A model generated the notes under the pieces. It was not told the DNA's origin. It made no database searches and saw nothing but the letters and a program-made list of their open reading frames with translations. Shown here piece after piece: positions 41,385 through 50,809 of a stretch of 64,000 bases of DNA (within the stretch, counting starts at the first letter, position 1; every line of letters starts with the position of its first letter). A program made the position numbers and the translations under genes. The stretch is taken from the NCBI GenBank assembly GCA_022484805.1, contig JAKVKP010000005.1, positions 1-64,000 on the forward strand, in the 5' to 3' direction. This DNA is from Streptococcaceae bacterium (GTDB lineage Bacteria > Bacillota > Bacilli > Lactobacillales > Streptococcaceae).

Positions 41385-42389
41385 ATGGTGGCCACAATTA
41401 AAGATATCGCAAGGGCATCAGGAGTTTCAACGGCTACCGTATCAAGAGTTATTAATCATTTAGGTGGCTATAGTAAAGAGGTTGAATTAAAAGTTTTAAA
41501 AATTGCTAAGGAGCTTGGCTATCGTAAAAATGAAAACGCAATCAGTTTAGTTAAAAACACAACAAAAACGATTGGAGTTATTATGCCAGACGTGGCAACC
41601 TCATTTTACGGTAATATTGTTAATGGAATTGAGGATAAAGCTTACGATAGTGGTTATAGCGTTATTTTAACGCATGCTGGAATCGAAGGTAAGCGATTGC
41701 AGGAAAGTTTAAACTTAATGGCAGAACGTCGAGTTGATGGATTAATTATTTTTTCACTTAATCTTTCTGCACAGGATATCAATACAATTGATTCATTGGA
41801 TATTCCATTATTATTGCTTTCAACCAAAGCAGAGAATACAGAAATTCCTTTTATTAAAGTTGATGATTACTCTGCATCCTATGCAGCCGTAGAGTATTTA
41901 ATTGGCAAAGGACATACTAAAATTGGCTTGGCCGGCGTAAATGCGGAGGATCCAATTGCTGGTAAACCGCGAATTCAGGGCTATTTAAATGCCTTGGAGG
42001 ATCATCAGATTCAACTTAATCTAGATTTAATTAAACAAGGAGATTTTAGCTTTGAGTCTGGGAAAGCAGCAATGTCCGAGCTGATTGCTCAAAAGCAAGC
42101 AATTACGGCAGTCTTTTGTGTAAGTGATGAAACTGCTTTAGGCGTTTTGTCCGTTTGCTATACAAGTGGATTGAATGTACCAAATGACATTTCAGTAGTG
42201 GGTTATGATAACTCCACTGTATCCCAAATGTCTATTCCGCCACTTACAACGATTGCTCAGCCTTTTTATGATATGGGAAGTATTGGCTGTGAGAGCCTGT
42301 TGGCTTCAATTGCAACCGGAAAAAATATTGACTCTCAAATTATTCCTTTCCAATTAATTGAGAGAAATTCAGTAAATGCAATAATATAA
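41385..42389 (+). CDS. LacI-family transcriptional repressor of the adjacent sugar importer
   Basis: 334 residues. The HTH (TIKDIARASGVSTATVSRVI, residues about 4-23) and hinge helix are followed by a periplasmic-binding-like sensor domain (GVIMPDVATSFYGNIVNGIE, VFCVSDETALGVL). The identical 18-bp operators before its own gene and before the binding-protein gene show the likely regulon. The inducer should be the imported sugar or a derivative. AGGAGG precedes ATG 41385. Confidence 0.9.
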   Translation: MVATIKDIARASGVSTATVSRVINHLGGYSKEVELKVLKIAKELGYRKNENAISLVKNTTKTIGVIMPDVATSFYGNIVNGIEDKAYDSGYSVILTHAGIEGKRLQESLNLMAERRVDGLIIFSLNLSAQDINTIDSLDIPLLLLSTKAENTEIPFIKVDDYSASYAAVEYLIGKGHTKIGLAGVNAEDPIAGKPRIQGYLNALEDHQIQLNLDLIKQGDFSFESGKAAMSELIAQKQAITAVFCVSDETALGVLSVCYTSGLNVPNDISVVGYDNSTVSQMSIPPLTTIAQPFYDMGSIGCESLLASIATGKNIDSQIIPFQLIERNSVNAII

Positions 42390-42613
42390 ATTATTCATTA
42401 TTTAAGTTTTATTATTATTTATAGCAATTCAGTTAGATTATTTTGTTTTAGTCGTGAAGCTTGTATGATTCAGTAGTAGTGTTTGCTGTAAGTACAATCT
42501 TCTGCTGTTTGTTAATCAAACGATAAGTTAGTAAATAGATTATGAATGATTAAACGGGAAATAATCGTTCTATCTTGAATCGTTAATGTGAGGGATAAAT
42601 TTTTTTGTTATTA

Positions 42614-42631
42614 ACGTAAACGTTTAACTAA
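42614..42631. promoter_or_regulatory. LacI-family operator, copy 2
   Basis: Identical to 41339-41356 and placed 15 bp upstream of the binding-protein start codon, where it would block transcription of the importer operon. A weaker related site, TAAAAACGTTTA, lies near 44358-44369 before the first permease gene. Confidence 0.75.
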
Positions 42632-42645
42632 GAAAGGATTATTAA

Positions 42646-44337
42646 ATGAAAAAGGTTTGGAAAAAAAGATTAATTGTAATGGCAACTGTTTTATTAATTG
42701 CACCTGTTGTACTTTCAGGGTGTAAGGGTGGTAGTAAGACTGAATCGGCACCAAAGGATTCTGATGGCAATATCATTATGAAAATTGGTCAACAGACACA
42801 GCCCAATTCAAAATTACCGGAAGGTGATACTTATGATAATAATGCCTATCGCCGTTTAATTAAAGAAAAACTCGGGATTGACATTCAGAGCTCATTTGAA
42901 GCGACAGGTGATGACTATACACGTCAAGTATCTCTAGCCATTGCTTCAGGTGACATTCCAGATATGATGGCAGTTAGTCGTGATGAATTAGAAGAACTTG
43001 TGGATAATGATTTAGTTGCTGATTTAAGTGATGTTTATGAAAAATATGCAAGTGACAATATCAAGTCGATTTATGATTCCTTTGATGATATGCAGTTGGA
43101 TGCAGCAACCTTTGATGGCAAGCTGATGGCGATTCCTGGAACTGCCAATGATTTTGGTCCAAATATGGTTTGGATTAGACAAGATTGGTTAGATAAGTTG
43201 AACATCAAATTGGATCAAGATGGCAATAATGCGATCACACTTGATGAGTTACAAAGTACCGCTAAAGCATTTAAAGAAAATGATCCAGATAATACCGGTA
43301 AAGCTGTCGGTGCAGCATTCTTACCATATTTAACTTCAGGTGACCATGGTGGCTCAGGATTTACGGCGACAGCAATTGCGAATGCATTTGGTGCCTTTCC
43401 AAAACAATATTTAGAAGATTCTGATGGTAAGCTATATTATGGTTCGAATACAGAAGAGATGAAAGATACACTTTCTTATTTAAAATCTTGGTATGATCAA
43501 GGTTTACTTGATCCTCAGTTCGGGACAAGAACTTTTGATGACATTACAGCAATGATGGTCAATGGAGAGTTGGGAATTGTACCTGGACCTTGGCATTTAT
43601 CTGACTGGTCTCTAGTTCAAGCTAAAACAGCTAATCCAAATGCACTATTCACACCATTTGCTTTAGAAAATGAAAATGGTGATGGCAAGGTAAATGGTAT
43701 CTCAAAACCAAGCACTGGTTCGTTCATTGTAATTCGTAAAGGCTTTGAAAATCCAGAAGCATTGATTAAGATTATTAATTTGATTTTTGACGAAGTACCA
43801 AATTCAAAAGATATGGCAACAGAATTTCCTGAGATTTATAGCTATGCACAGTCAGCTGTTGATGGATCAGTACGACCAGTTAACATTGAATTATTTAAAA
43901 ATCTAAGTGAAATTGATGATGCAGTTCAAGCCTCTCAAGCAGCAGAAGGTAAAACAAGTATTGATGATATTACTAATTTCACTGTTAAAAATAATGCGCT
44001 TAAAATTAAAGCTTATTTAGATAATCCAACAGGCTCTGATCCTACAGATTGGGCGGTTTATGCTTCTCGTTTATTAGCGGTTAATAATGTGATGAATGGT
44101 GTTCGTGAAGCGGGTATCTTTAATGAAATTAAACCACCAGTTATTTTGGATAAGATTGATGCGACTGAAAGAAACGGTGCTCAAATTGCTAAATTGGAAG
44201 AAGAAACCTTTATTAAATTTATTACTGGCGAAGAATCAATAGACAAATTTGACCAGTACGCTAAGACTTGGAATAAGCAAGGCGGCACTGCTATTATTGA
44301 AGAAATGCAAAAAGCACTTGAAAAGCAAGAAGATTAA
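42646..44337 (+). CDS. Sugar ABC transporter substrate-binding lipoprotein (family 1, LplA/AlgQ type)
   Basis: 563 residues, lipobox VVLSGC with Cys26. The large size and DGNIIMKIGQQTQPNSKLPE start fit the LplA/YtcQ/AlgQ group of complex-carbohydrate binders. Residues about 189-201 read LDQDGNNAITLDE, an EF-hand-like Ca2+ loop as in AlgQ-type proteins. The C-terminal third is alpha-helical. It is the first gene of a LacI-controlled importer with two permeases and no ATPase, so a shared MsmK/MsmX-type ATPase encoded elsewhere is expected. No glycosidase lies nearby. Confidence 0.88.
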   Translation: MKKVWKKRLIVMATVLLIAPVVLSGCKGGSKTESAPKDSDGNIIMKIGQQTQPNSKLPEGDTYDNNAYRRLIKEKLGIDIQSSFEATGDDYTRQVSLAIASGDIPDMMAVSRDELEELVDNDLVADLSDVYEKYASDNIKSIYDSFDDMQLDAATFDGKLMAIPGTANDFGPNMVWIRQDWLDKLNIKLDQDGNNAITLDELQSTAKAFKENDPDNTGKAVGAAFLPYLTSGDHGGSGFTATAIANAFGAFPKQYLEDSDGKLYYGSNTEEMKDTLSYLKSWYDQGLLDPQFGTRTFDDITAMMVNGELGIVPGPWHLSDWSLVQAKTANPNALFTPFALENENGDGKVNGISKPSTGSFIVIRKGFENPEALIKIINLIFDEVPNSKDMATEFPEIYSYAQSAVDGSVRPVNIELFKNLSEIDDAVQASQAAEGKTSIDDITNFTVKNNALKIKAYLDNPTGSDPTDWAVYASRLLAVNNVMNGVREAGIFNEIKPPVILDKIDATERNGAQIAKLEEETFIKFITGEESIDKFDQYAKTWNKQGGTAIIEEMQKALEKQED

Positions 44338-44541
44338 TTTTGTGCTAAGAGTAATGGATAAAAACGTTTATTGAAAAAAATACGTGCTTTAATGTTGAAA
44401 TCAATTAAGTAAAGCATTTGAGAATTTTTAAAGCGTTTGACAATCCAGTTTGAAATCAGAGATATGTAATCGGGAAGGAGGCTTGTGTCTTAGCCTTCGT
44501 CTCTTTTATCAATGAAAACTGTCACAAATGGAGGATATGAA

Positions 44542-45462
44542 ATGGAACAATCAGCAAAGATTAAAAAGAAACCATGGCTTAGTAAAGATCAACTTTTTTT
44601 TATTGGCATGGTCTTACCAGGTATTCTTTTCTTAATCGTTTTTTCATACGGCCCAATGTTCGGTCTGCTTATGGCATTTCAAAAGTATGTCCCAGCGAAA
44701 GGTGTTACGGGCTCAGAATTTGTCGGGCTTGAAAATTTTAAATATTTAATTAACCTACCTGATGTTTGGCAAGTAACTTATAATACAGTATTTATTGCCG
44801 TTTTTAAAATTGTTTTTAATACGGTTATTCCGATTGCTTTTGCCATCTTATTGAACGAAATTCGGGTTAAATGGATGAAAAAATCCATGCAAACGATTGT
44901 TTACTTACCACATTTTCTATCGTGGGTAATTTTAGCTTCGGTTGTGGTGAATCTTTTCAATTTGGATGGTACCGTTAATCAAATTTTAAATAGTATTGGT
45001 ATTGATAGTATTAATTTTCTAGGCAGCAATAAAGTCTTTCCACATCTATTAATTTGGTCAGATGTTTGGAAAGAATTTGGTTATAATTCAATTGTCTTTT
45101 TAGCAGCGATTACCTCAATTGATCCAGGATTATATGAAGCGGCAACGATGGACGGTGCCAGCTGGTCTCAGCGCGTACGTCATGTGACATTGCCTGGCAT
45201 GATGCCATTTATTATTTTAATGACAATTTTGGCATTGCCAAATATCCTAAATGCAGGCTTTGATCAGGTTTATAATTTATACTCACCGCCAGTATATCAA
45301 AGTGGTGATATTCTTGATACTTACGTTTACCGAATTGGTCTAATCGGTCGAGATTACAGTCTAGGAACAGCGGTTGGTTTAATTAAATCTATTATTGGTC
45401 TGGTATTGATTGTCGTATCTAATCGGATTGCAGAAAAGAAAACTAATCGCATTATGTTTTAG
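44542..45462 (+). CDS. Sugar ABC transporter permease (LplB type)
   Basis: 306 residues, six membrane helices. VLPGILFLIVFSYGPMFGLL opens the protein, and the EAA loop is LYEAATMDGASWSQRVRHVTLP. This matches LplB/YtcP-partner permeases of the CUT1-like group. ATG 44542 follows GGAGGATATGAA; the in-frame ATG 44512 lacks a ribosome binding site. The 170-nt gap after the lipoprotein gene may include an internal promoter. Confidence 0.9.
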   Translation: MEQSAKIKKKPWLSKDQLFFIGMVLPGILFLIVFSYGPMFGLLMAFQKYVPAKGVTGSEFVGLENFKYLINLPDVWQVTYNTVFIAVFKIVFNTVIPIAFAILLNEIRVKWMKKSMQTIVYLPHFLSWVILASVVVNLFNLDGTVNQILNSIGIDSINFLGSNKVFPHLLIWSDVWKEFGYNSIVFLAAITSIDPGLYEAATMDGASWSQRVRHVTLPGMMPFIILMTILALPNILNAGFDQVYNLYSPPVYQSGDILDTYVYRIGLIGRDYSLGTAVGLIKSIIGLVLIVVSNRIAEKKTNRIMF

Positions 45463-45485
45463 ACAATTTCAAGGGAGGAAATGCT

Positions 45486-46373
45486 ATGAAGGAGAAGTTT
45501 GGACTTCGCCAATTTATTATTTATACAATTGTCATTTTATTGTCGCTATCGTGTTTGATTCCGATGTTAAATGTCCTAGCACTTTCAATGAGTAGTGCAC
45601 AGTCTGTCGCAGCGAATAAAGTTGGTCTATTACCTGTTGACTTTACTTTAGCGGCATATAGTAGAATATTAGATGATCAGCAATTTTGGCGTTCTTTTGG
45701 TATTTCAGTATTTCGAGTGTTTGCTGCATTAATTCTAAATTTAGTTTTAATCGTGACGATGGCATATCCTTTAGGGAAATCGCAGAGAGTTTTTCGATCA
45801 CGTAAAATATTTATGAATTTGATGATTTTTGCAATGCTATTTTCTGGAGGTATGATTCCAACATATTTAGTTGTTCGAAATTTAGGGCTCTTAAATTCAA
45901 TTTGGTCATTAATCTTGCCAGGAGCCGTGCCGATTGGTAGTGTTATCCTAGTAATGAATTTTTTCCGAGGTATACCAAAATCCTTAGAAGAATCTGCTTT
46001 ATTAGATGGTGCCAATCCTTGGGATGTGTTATGGAAAATATATATTCCAATGTCAATGCCATCTTTAGCAACGGTATCACTGTTCAGTATTGTTGGTAGC
46101 TGGAATGACTTCATGGGTGGTTTAATTTATATGACAAGTAAAGAGAACTATCCTTTGATGACTTATATTCAATCATTATCAATTAATATTGCCGAAACAA
46201 TTCGAAATTCTGCCAACCTGTCGTCTGATCAATTAACAAGCTTGCTCGCAGTATCTGACCGTAATTTGAATGCTGCTAAAATTGTGATTGCGATTGTTCC
46301 ATTATTAGTTATCTATCCATTTTTACAAAAATATTTTGTACAAGGAATTGTTGTTGGTGCAGTAAAGGAGTAG
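45486..46373 (+). CDS. Sugar ABC transporter permease (LplC type)
   Basis: 295 residues, six membrane helices, with the EAA loop LEESALLDGANPWDVLWKIYIPMSMP and the terminal FVQGIVVGAVKE that is highly typical of LplC/YtcP permeases. It pairs with the preceding permease. GGGAGG precedes ATG 45486. Confidence 0.92.
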   Translation: MKEKFGLRQFIIYTIVILLSLSCLIPMLNVLALSMSSAQSVAANKVGLLPVDFTLAAYSRILDDQQFWRSFGISVFRVFAALILNLVLIVTMAYPLGKSQRVFRSRKIFMNLMIFAMLFSGGMIPTYLVVRNLGLLNSIWSLILPGAVPIGSVILVMNFFRGIPKSLEESALLDGANPWDVLWKIYIPMSMPSLATVSLFSIVGSWNDFMGGLIYMTSKENYPLMTYIQSLSINIAETIRNSANLSSDQLTSLLAVSDRNLNAAKIVIAIVPLLVIYPFLQKYFVQGIVVGAVKE

Positions 46374-46379
46374 ATTTAA

Positions 46380-47000
46380 ATGCAGGATTTTTTCCGAGTA
46401 GATGGTTTATTTTATCGAGTCTTAAGCAAAATCTGGGGTTTAATGGTCTTAAATTTATTAATTCTGATTTCAAGTCTACCAATTGTTACAATTGGTGCTG
46501 TCCAGACGGCAAGTTTTACAGTGCTCTCTAAAATGATTCGTGAGGGAGAAACTAAAATTATTTCTATCTACTGGCAGTCATTTAAGAAAAATTTCAAGCA
46601 GAGTACAATTGCTTGGCTGATTCTCGTAGTGGTTATTTACATTCTTGCGGTGGACTGGGTTTATTTCATTCAATTTAAACAGCTCGGAAATTGGTTTGCG
46701 GTTGGCGCACTGATTGCGACTATTTTAATCGCAAATATTTGGCAATTTTTATTCTTTTACTTATCACGTTTTAATGACACATTAAAAAAAGCATTGATTA
46801 ATATAGTGAAAATAAGTTTTTCACACCCGTTATTGAGTATTATTTCGCTTGTTATTATGTTTGGCCCAATATTATTAATGTTTCTTTCTTCTTATTTGTT
46901 TGTTTTTAGTTTATTCATTAGTGTTTTTATTGGACTTAGCTTTAATCTCTTCTTGAGAACCTACTTACTACTAGCAATTTTTACAAAATATGAAAATTAA
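46380..47000 (+). CDS. YesL-like DUF624 membrane protein
   Basis: 206 residues, about five membrane helices; it opens with DGLFYRVLSKIWGLMVLNLL, the DUF624 signature, followed by SLPIVTIGAVQTASF. DUF624 proteins are regularly found beside LplABC-type sugar importers (yesL with yesMNOPQ) but their role is unknown. Start 6 nt after the second permease, so it belongs to the operon. A terminator follows. Confidence 0.85.
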   Translation: MQDFFRVDGLFYRVLSKIWGLMVLNLLILISSLPIVTIGAVQTASFTVLSKMIREGETKIISIYWQSFKKNFKQSTIAWLILVVVIYILAVDWVYFIQFKQLGNWFAVGALIATILIANIWQFLFFYLSRFNDTLKKALINIVKISFSHPLLSIISLVIMFGPILLMFLSSYLFVFSLFISVFIGLSFNLFLRTYLLLAIFTKYEN

Positions 47001-47013
47001 TCATGATGTGATA

Positions 47014-47046
47014 AACACTCTTTCATAATTGTTAGAGTGTTTTTTT
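47014..47046 (+). terminator. Terminator of the sugar importer operon
   Basis: AACACTCT (47014-47021) and AGAGTGTT (47034-47041) pair exactly, followed by six T. Confidence 0.85.
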
Positions 47047-47123
47047 AGCACCACTAATTTCCAGTTTACGTTATACTAGATTTATTGAAATAAGTGAATT
47101 AGGAAATGGAAGAGAGAGTGCAA

Positions 47124-47465
47124 ATGATGGTTAATCCAAATAATCAGTCAATTCAAAAAATTAATCAATTTAGAGATGATCGTAACTGGCGTCAGTTTCA
47201 TAATGAAAAAGATCTAGCGCTTTCAATTAGCTTAGAAGCTGCGGAGCTTTTAGAAATATATCAGTGGAAAACAGCCGAAGAAGGCAATCAAGCATTAGAT
47301 CATATTAAAGAGGAGCTGGCCGATGTTTTAATATATGCCTATATGCTTGCAGATAATTTGCAATTGGATATTGATCAAATTATTTCAGAAAAAATTGTCA
47401 AGAATGCGTTAAAGTATCCAATTAATAAAAGTAAGGATTCACGCCAAAAGTATTCTGATTTATAA
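47124..47465 (+). CDS. MazG-like nucleotide pyrophosphohydrolase
   Basis: 113 residues; ISLEAAELLEIYQW (metal-binding E-x-x-E helix) and ELADVLIYAYMLADNL (E-x-x-D helix) are the all-alpha NTP-PPase (RS21-C6/MazG-like) motifs. Such house-cleaning enzymes hydrolyse non-canonical dNTPs such as dCTP derivatives. The start is uncertain: ATG 47124 has GAGAGAG upstream, ATG 47106 has AGGAA directly adjacent. It stands alone between a terminator and a hairpin region. Confidence 0.85.
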   Translation: MMVNPNNQSIQKINQFRDDRNWRQFHNEKDLALSISLEAAELLEIYQWKTAEEGNQALDHIKEELADVLIYAYMLADNLQLDIDQIISEKIVKNALKYPINKSKDSRQKYSDL

Positions 47466-47541
47466 TTACCTCTTATCAATGACTGAATTATAAATCTAGT
47501 TGATTGTGTTACTTCAAAACTTGGCAATGACAAAAATTTAT

Positions 47542-47574
47542 TATAACGTGATAGATTTTAGCTATCACGTTATA
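47542..47574. repeat. Perfect hairpin upstream of the amino acid transporter operon
   Basis: TATAACGTGATAG (47542-47554) and its exact complement (47562-47574) enclose a 7-nt loop. It has no T-run, so it may be an operator or an antiterminator element rather than a terminator. Confidence 0.55.
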
Positions 47575-47600
47575 TAGATATTATATTGTAAAAAAAAACT

Positions 47601-47636
47601 AACAATCATTATACTAATGGTTGTTATATTTTTTTA
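47601..47636 (+). terminator. Leader terminator (possible attenuator) before the transporter operon
   Basis: AACAATCAT (47601-47609) pairs with ATGGTTGTT (47617-47625), then a T-rich tail. It ends only about 10 nt before the ribosome binding site of the first permease gene, so transcription from upstream would be attenuated here. Confidence 0.6.
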
Positions 47637-47657
47637 AAACCGAAAAGGGGTGAGAAT

Positions 47658-48317
47658 TTGGATATTCAGATGATGGAAGAAGCCTTGCCAGAGTATCTAC
47701 ATGCAATGGGCTTAACGCTTAAGCTTGCTCTCATTGGAATGGCATTGGCTTTAATCATCGGTATATTAACTAGCTTTGTCATCTACTTTAAAATACCATT
47801 GTTAAAACGTATTGCGGCAACCTATACAGAGTTATCTAGAAATACACCCTTACTAATTCAGTTGTTCTTTTTATATTATGGTCTCCCTAGAATTGGTATT
47901 TCATTGCATAAAGAAACGGTCGGTATTATTGGGTTAGCTTTTCTCGGAGGTGGCTATATGAGTGAAGCTTTTCGTGGTGGGCTAGATTCTGTATCAAAGA
48001 TTCAAATTGAAAGTGGTAAGGCGATTGGTCTATCAACTTTCCAATTGGCACGTTACATTGTCTTTCCACAAGGCTTTGTTAATAGTGTGCCTGCTGTTGG
48101 CGCTAATTGCCTATTCTTACTTAAGGAAACGTCAATTTTTTCAGCAATTGCAATTATGGACTTAACGAATGTCACTCGTGATTTAATTGGTATGTATTAT
48201 TTGACAAAAGAGTATTTATTAATGCTTGTTTTAAGCTATGCCATTATTTTAATTCCATTAAGCTTACTGATTAGTTTTGTGGAAAGGAGGGTACGTCATG
48301 GTGCATACGGGACTTGA
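47658..48317 (+). CDS. Polar amino acid ABC transporter permease 1
   Basis: 219 residues; ALPEYLHAMGLTLKLALIGMAL, ELSRNTPLLIQLFFLYYGLP and the EAA loop ESGKAIGLSTFQLARYIVFPQ fit HisM/GlnP-type permeases. Start TTG 47658 has AGGGGTGAG upstream. The 3' end overlaps the second permease by 20 nt. Two permeases suggest a heterodimeric channel as in glutamate/aspartate systems. Confidence 0.9.
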   Translation: MDIQMMEEALPEYLHAMGLTLKLALIGMALALIIGILTSFVIYFKIPLLKRIAATYTELSRNTPLLIQLFFLYYGLPRIGISLHKETVGIIGLAFLGGGYMSEAFRGGLDSVSKIQIESGKAIGLSTFQLARYIVFPQGFVNSVPAVGANCLFLLKETSIFSAIAIMDLTNVTRDLIGMYYLTKEYLLMLVLSYAIILIPLSLLISFVERRVRHGAYGT

Positions 48318-48981
48318 TATTTTGTTGGATGGTAATAACCTCACACGTCTATTAGCCGGTCTTTGGTTAGCCGCTAAAATATCGTTGATTGCTTTAATTA
48401 TCGGTTTATTTCTTGGTACAATTTTTGGTATAGCTAGAACAACTAGATTTAAAGTATTACAATTTATATTTAAACTTTACTTGGAGATTTTTAGAATTAT
48501 TCCATTACTTGTTTTATTATTTGTTTTTTATTACATATTACCTGAGAGTTTAAATATTCATATCGATAATATCAAAGTTTCAATCATTGTCTTTGTACTA
48601 TGGATTTCTGCTGAGACTAGCGATATTGTACGCAGTGCCTTGATTAGTGTTCCAAAAACACAAATTGATGCGGGTCGTGCGATTGGATTAAATCGAGTTC
48701 AGCAGTTTTTATTCATTTATTTACCACAGGGCTTGCCCTTAGCCATTCCCGCACTGATTAATTTAGTTACGAGAGTCATCAAAACGACCTCGTTATTATT
48801 AATTATCGGAGTGCCTGAAGTCATAAAGGTTGGTCAACAGATTATTGAAAACTATACAATTAAAATTCCAACTGCGTCATTGTGGGTTTATGGCTTTATA
48901 TTTATTTTATATTTCGCACTATGTTATCCATTAACGAAATTATCAAAGAGATTAGAGCGAAAATTGGGAGGTGTACGCTAA
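48298..48981 (+). CDS. Polar amino acid ABC transporter permease 2
   Basis: 227 residues, membrane protein with FRIIPLLVLLFVFYY and the EAA loop DAGRAIGLNRVQQFLFIYLPQ. ATG 48298 follows AAGGAGGG within the end of permease 1, which gives translational coupling. It is followed directly by the ATPase gene. Confidence 0.9.
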   Translation: MVHTGLDILLDGNNLTRLLAGLWLAAKISLIALIIGLFLGTIFGIARTTRFKVLQFIFKLYLEIFRIIPLLVLLFVFYYILPESLNIHIDNIKVSIIVFVLWISAETSDIVRSALISVPKTQIDAGRAIGLNRVQQFLFIYLPQGLPLAIPALINLVTRVIKTTSLLLIIGVPEVIKVGQQIIENYTIKIPTASLWVYGFIFILYFALCYPLTKLSKRLERKLGGVR

Positions 48982-49713
48982 ATGTCAGTCATCGAGGTAC
49001 AAGGTATTCATAAAAATTTTGGCGAAAACGAGATTTTAAAAGGTGTTTCATTATCAATTGAAAAAGGTCAAGTTTTAGTGCTTCTAGGTCCCTCAGGCAG
49101 TGGGAAAAGTACATTATTAAGAACCTTAAATGGTTTAGAGACAATTGATCAAGGCATAATCCTTTTTAATGGTCGACCGCTTGAGCAGAGTGAAAAAGCG
49201 TGGCAAAAGGTGAGACCAGATATTGGGATGGTATTTCAAAGTTATGATTTGTTTCCGAATTTAACCGTATTAGAAAATATTTTGCTTGGACCACTTAGAG
49301 TGCAAAAACAAAAACGTGAAACAATTGAGAAAGAAGCACTGATTTTGCTAGAACGTGTTGGTTTAAAAGATAAAGCAAAAGTCTATCCGAGAGAGTTATC
49401 AGGTGGTCAAAAACAACGTGTGGCAATTGTCCGTGCTTTAATTATGAAACCTAAACTTCTACTTTTCGACGAAGTAACTGCATCATTAGATCCAGAAATG
49501 GTACGAGAAGTGTTATTGGTCATTCAGGATTTAGCAGCTGACGGCATGACGATGTTTATTGTGACGCATGAGATGAATTTTGCTCGACAGGTTGCAGATA
49601 GAATCATCTTTATGGATGATGGTAAAATATTAGTTGAGGCAGATAGTGAGAATTTCTTTAATCAAATTGAAAATTCACGAGTAGAAAAATTTTTATCGAG
49701 TTTAGCATTTTAA
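48982..49713 (+). CDS. Polar amino acid ABC transporter ATPase
   Basis: 243 residues with Walker A GPSGSGKST, Q-loop MVFQSYDLF, signature LSGGQKQRVAI, Walker B LLLFDEVTASLDPE and H-loop THEM. The Walker B reads DEVTASLD instead of the more common DEPTSALD. GGGAGGTG precedes the ATG, adjacent to the stop of permease 2. Confidence 0.93.
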   Translation: MSVIEVQGIHKNFGENEILKGVSLSIEKGQVLVLLGPSGSGKSTLLRTLNGLETIDQGIILFNGRPLEQSEKAWQKVRPDIGMVFQSYDLFPNLTVLENILLGPLRVQKQKRETIEKEALILLERVGLKDKAKVYPRELSGGQKQRVAIVRALIMKPKLLLFDEVTASLDPEMVREVLLVIQDLAADGMTMFIVTHEMNFARQVADRIIFMDDGKILVEADSENFFNQIENSRVEKFLSSLAF

Positions 49714-49743
49714 AAATAGAGTTTATCACTAAGGAGTATGAAA

Positions 49744-50604
49744 ATGAAAAAATGGCAAAAGATTTTGGGGCTAATTGCAATTATTGGGTTGAGTTTCAGT
49801 TTAGCATCATGTGGTTCTTCGAGCAGCAAAAGTAGCGATGATTCGGACAATCCTTCAAGTGTTGATGCAATCAAAAAACGTGGGAAAATTAGAATTGCAG
49901 TATTCGGTGATTTATCACCTTATGGTTATTTAGATGCCGAAGGTAATAATCAAGGATATGATGTTTACCTTGCTAAACGTATTGCTAAAGATTTACTTGG
50001 TAGTGAAGATAAGGTTGAATTTGTTGTCGTTAATGCAGAAGAAAGAGTAGATGCCTTAAAATCGAATAAAGTTGATTTGGTCTTAGCGAATTTCACTAAA
50101 ACTGCTGAACGAGAAAAAGTGATTGATTTTGCTAATCCGTACATGAAAGTTTCTGTTGGTGTTGTTTCTTTGAAATCTAATCCAATTACTTCAGTGAATC
50201 AATTGAAAGATAAGTCAGTCATCGTCAATAAAGGGACAACTGCTGAACAATATTTTACAAAGGAGCAACCAGATGTGACACTTGAAAAGTATGAATCAAA
50301 AACACAACAGTTTCAAGCTTTAACAGATGGTCGCGCTGATGCTTTAGCTGATGATAACAGTTATCTATACGCTTGGGTGAAGGAAAATCCAGATTATGAA
50401 GTTGGTATTAAAGAACTAGGCGAAGTTTCAACAATTAATCCTGGAATTAAAAAAGGGAATAAATCTTTATTAGATTGGACTAACAAAGAATTAGAAAAAC
50501 TTGGGGAAGAAAAATTCTTTGAAGCAGATTATAATGCAACACTCAAAGATTTCTTTGGTAGCGATATTAAAGCCGAAGATATTGTGTTGGAAGGTAAAGA
50601 ATAA
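49744..50604 (+). CDS. Polar amino acid ABC transporter substrate-binding lipoprotein
   Basis: 286 residues, lipobox SLASC with Cys23, Ser-rich linker, then a family 3 binding domain: IKKRGKIRIAVFGDLSPYGY, IDFANPYMKVSVGVV and a C-terminal KEDIVLEGKE. ATG 49744 is preferred since AAGGAG abuts ATG 49738. The gene order permease-permease-ATPase-binding protein resembles PEB1/glutamate-type importers; the specific amino acid is not deducible. Confidence 0.88.
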   Translation: MKKWQKILGLIAIIGLSFSLASCGSSSSKSSDDSDNPSSVDAIKKRGKIRIAVFGDLSPYGYLDAEGNNQGYDVYLAKRIAKDLLGSEDKVEFVVVNAEERVDALKSNKVDLVLANFTKTAEREKVIDFANPYMKVSVGVVSLKSNPITSVNQLKDKSVIVNKGTTAEQYFTKEQPDVTLEKYESKTQQFQALTDGRADALADDNSYLYAWVKENPDYEVGIKELGEVSTINPGIKKGNKSLLDWTNKELEKLGEEKFFEADYNATLKDFFGSDIKAEDIVLEGKE

Positions 50605-50809
50605 ATAAATGAATTAATTAGAAAGCGGGTTATTTTTAGTATTCTCCCAAAAAATAGATTTTAACTCTAATCTTTGGTGGTGCTGTTTTTAATCTAGCTT
50701 TTTATTTATAACTAGATGATTGATATTGTAATTATTTTATTAATAAGTTGAGCTTCGAGCAGTATCTAGAAAAATATGTTAATGTATTCTTAGATAGAGG
50801 AGGTTTATT

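Noticed and set aside
45677..46114. Antisense frame inside the LplC-type permease gene
   Set aside because: Shadow ORF; the plus-strand protein has complete permease motifs.
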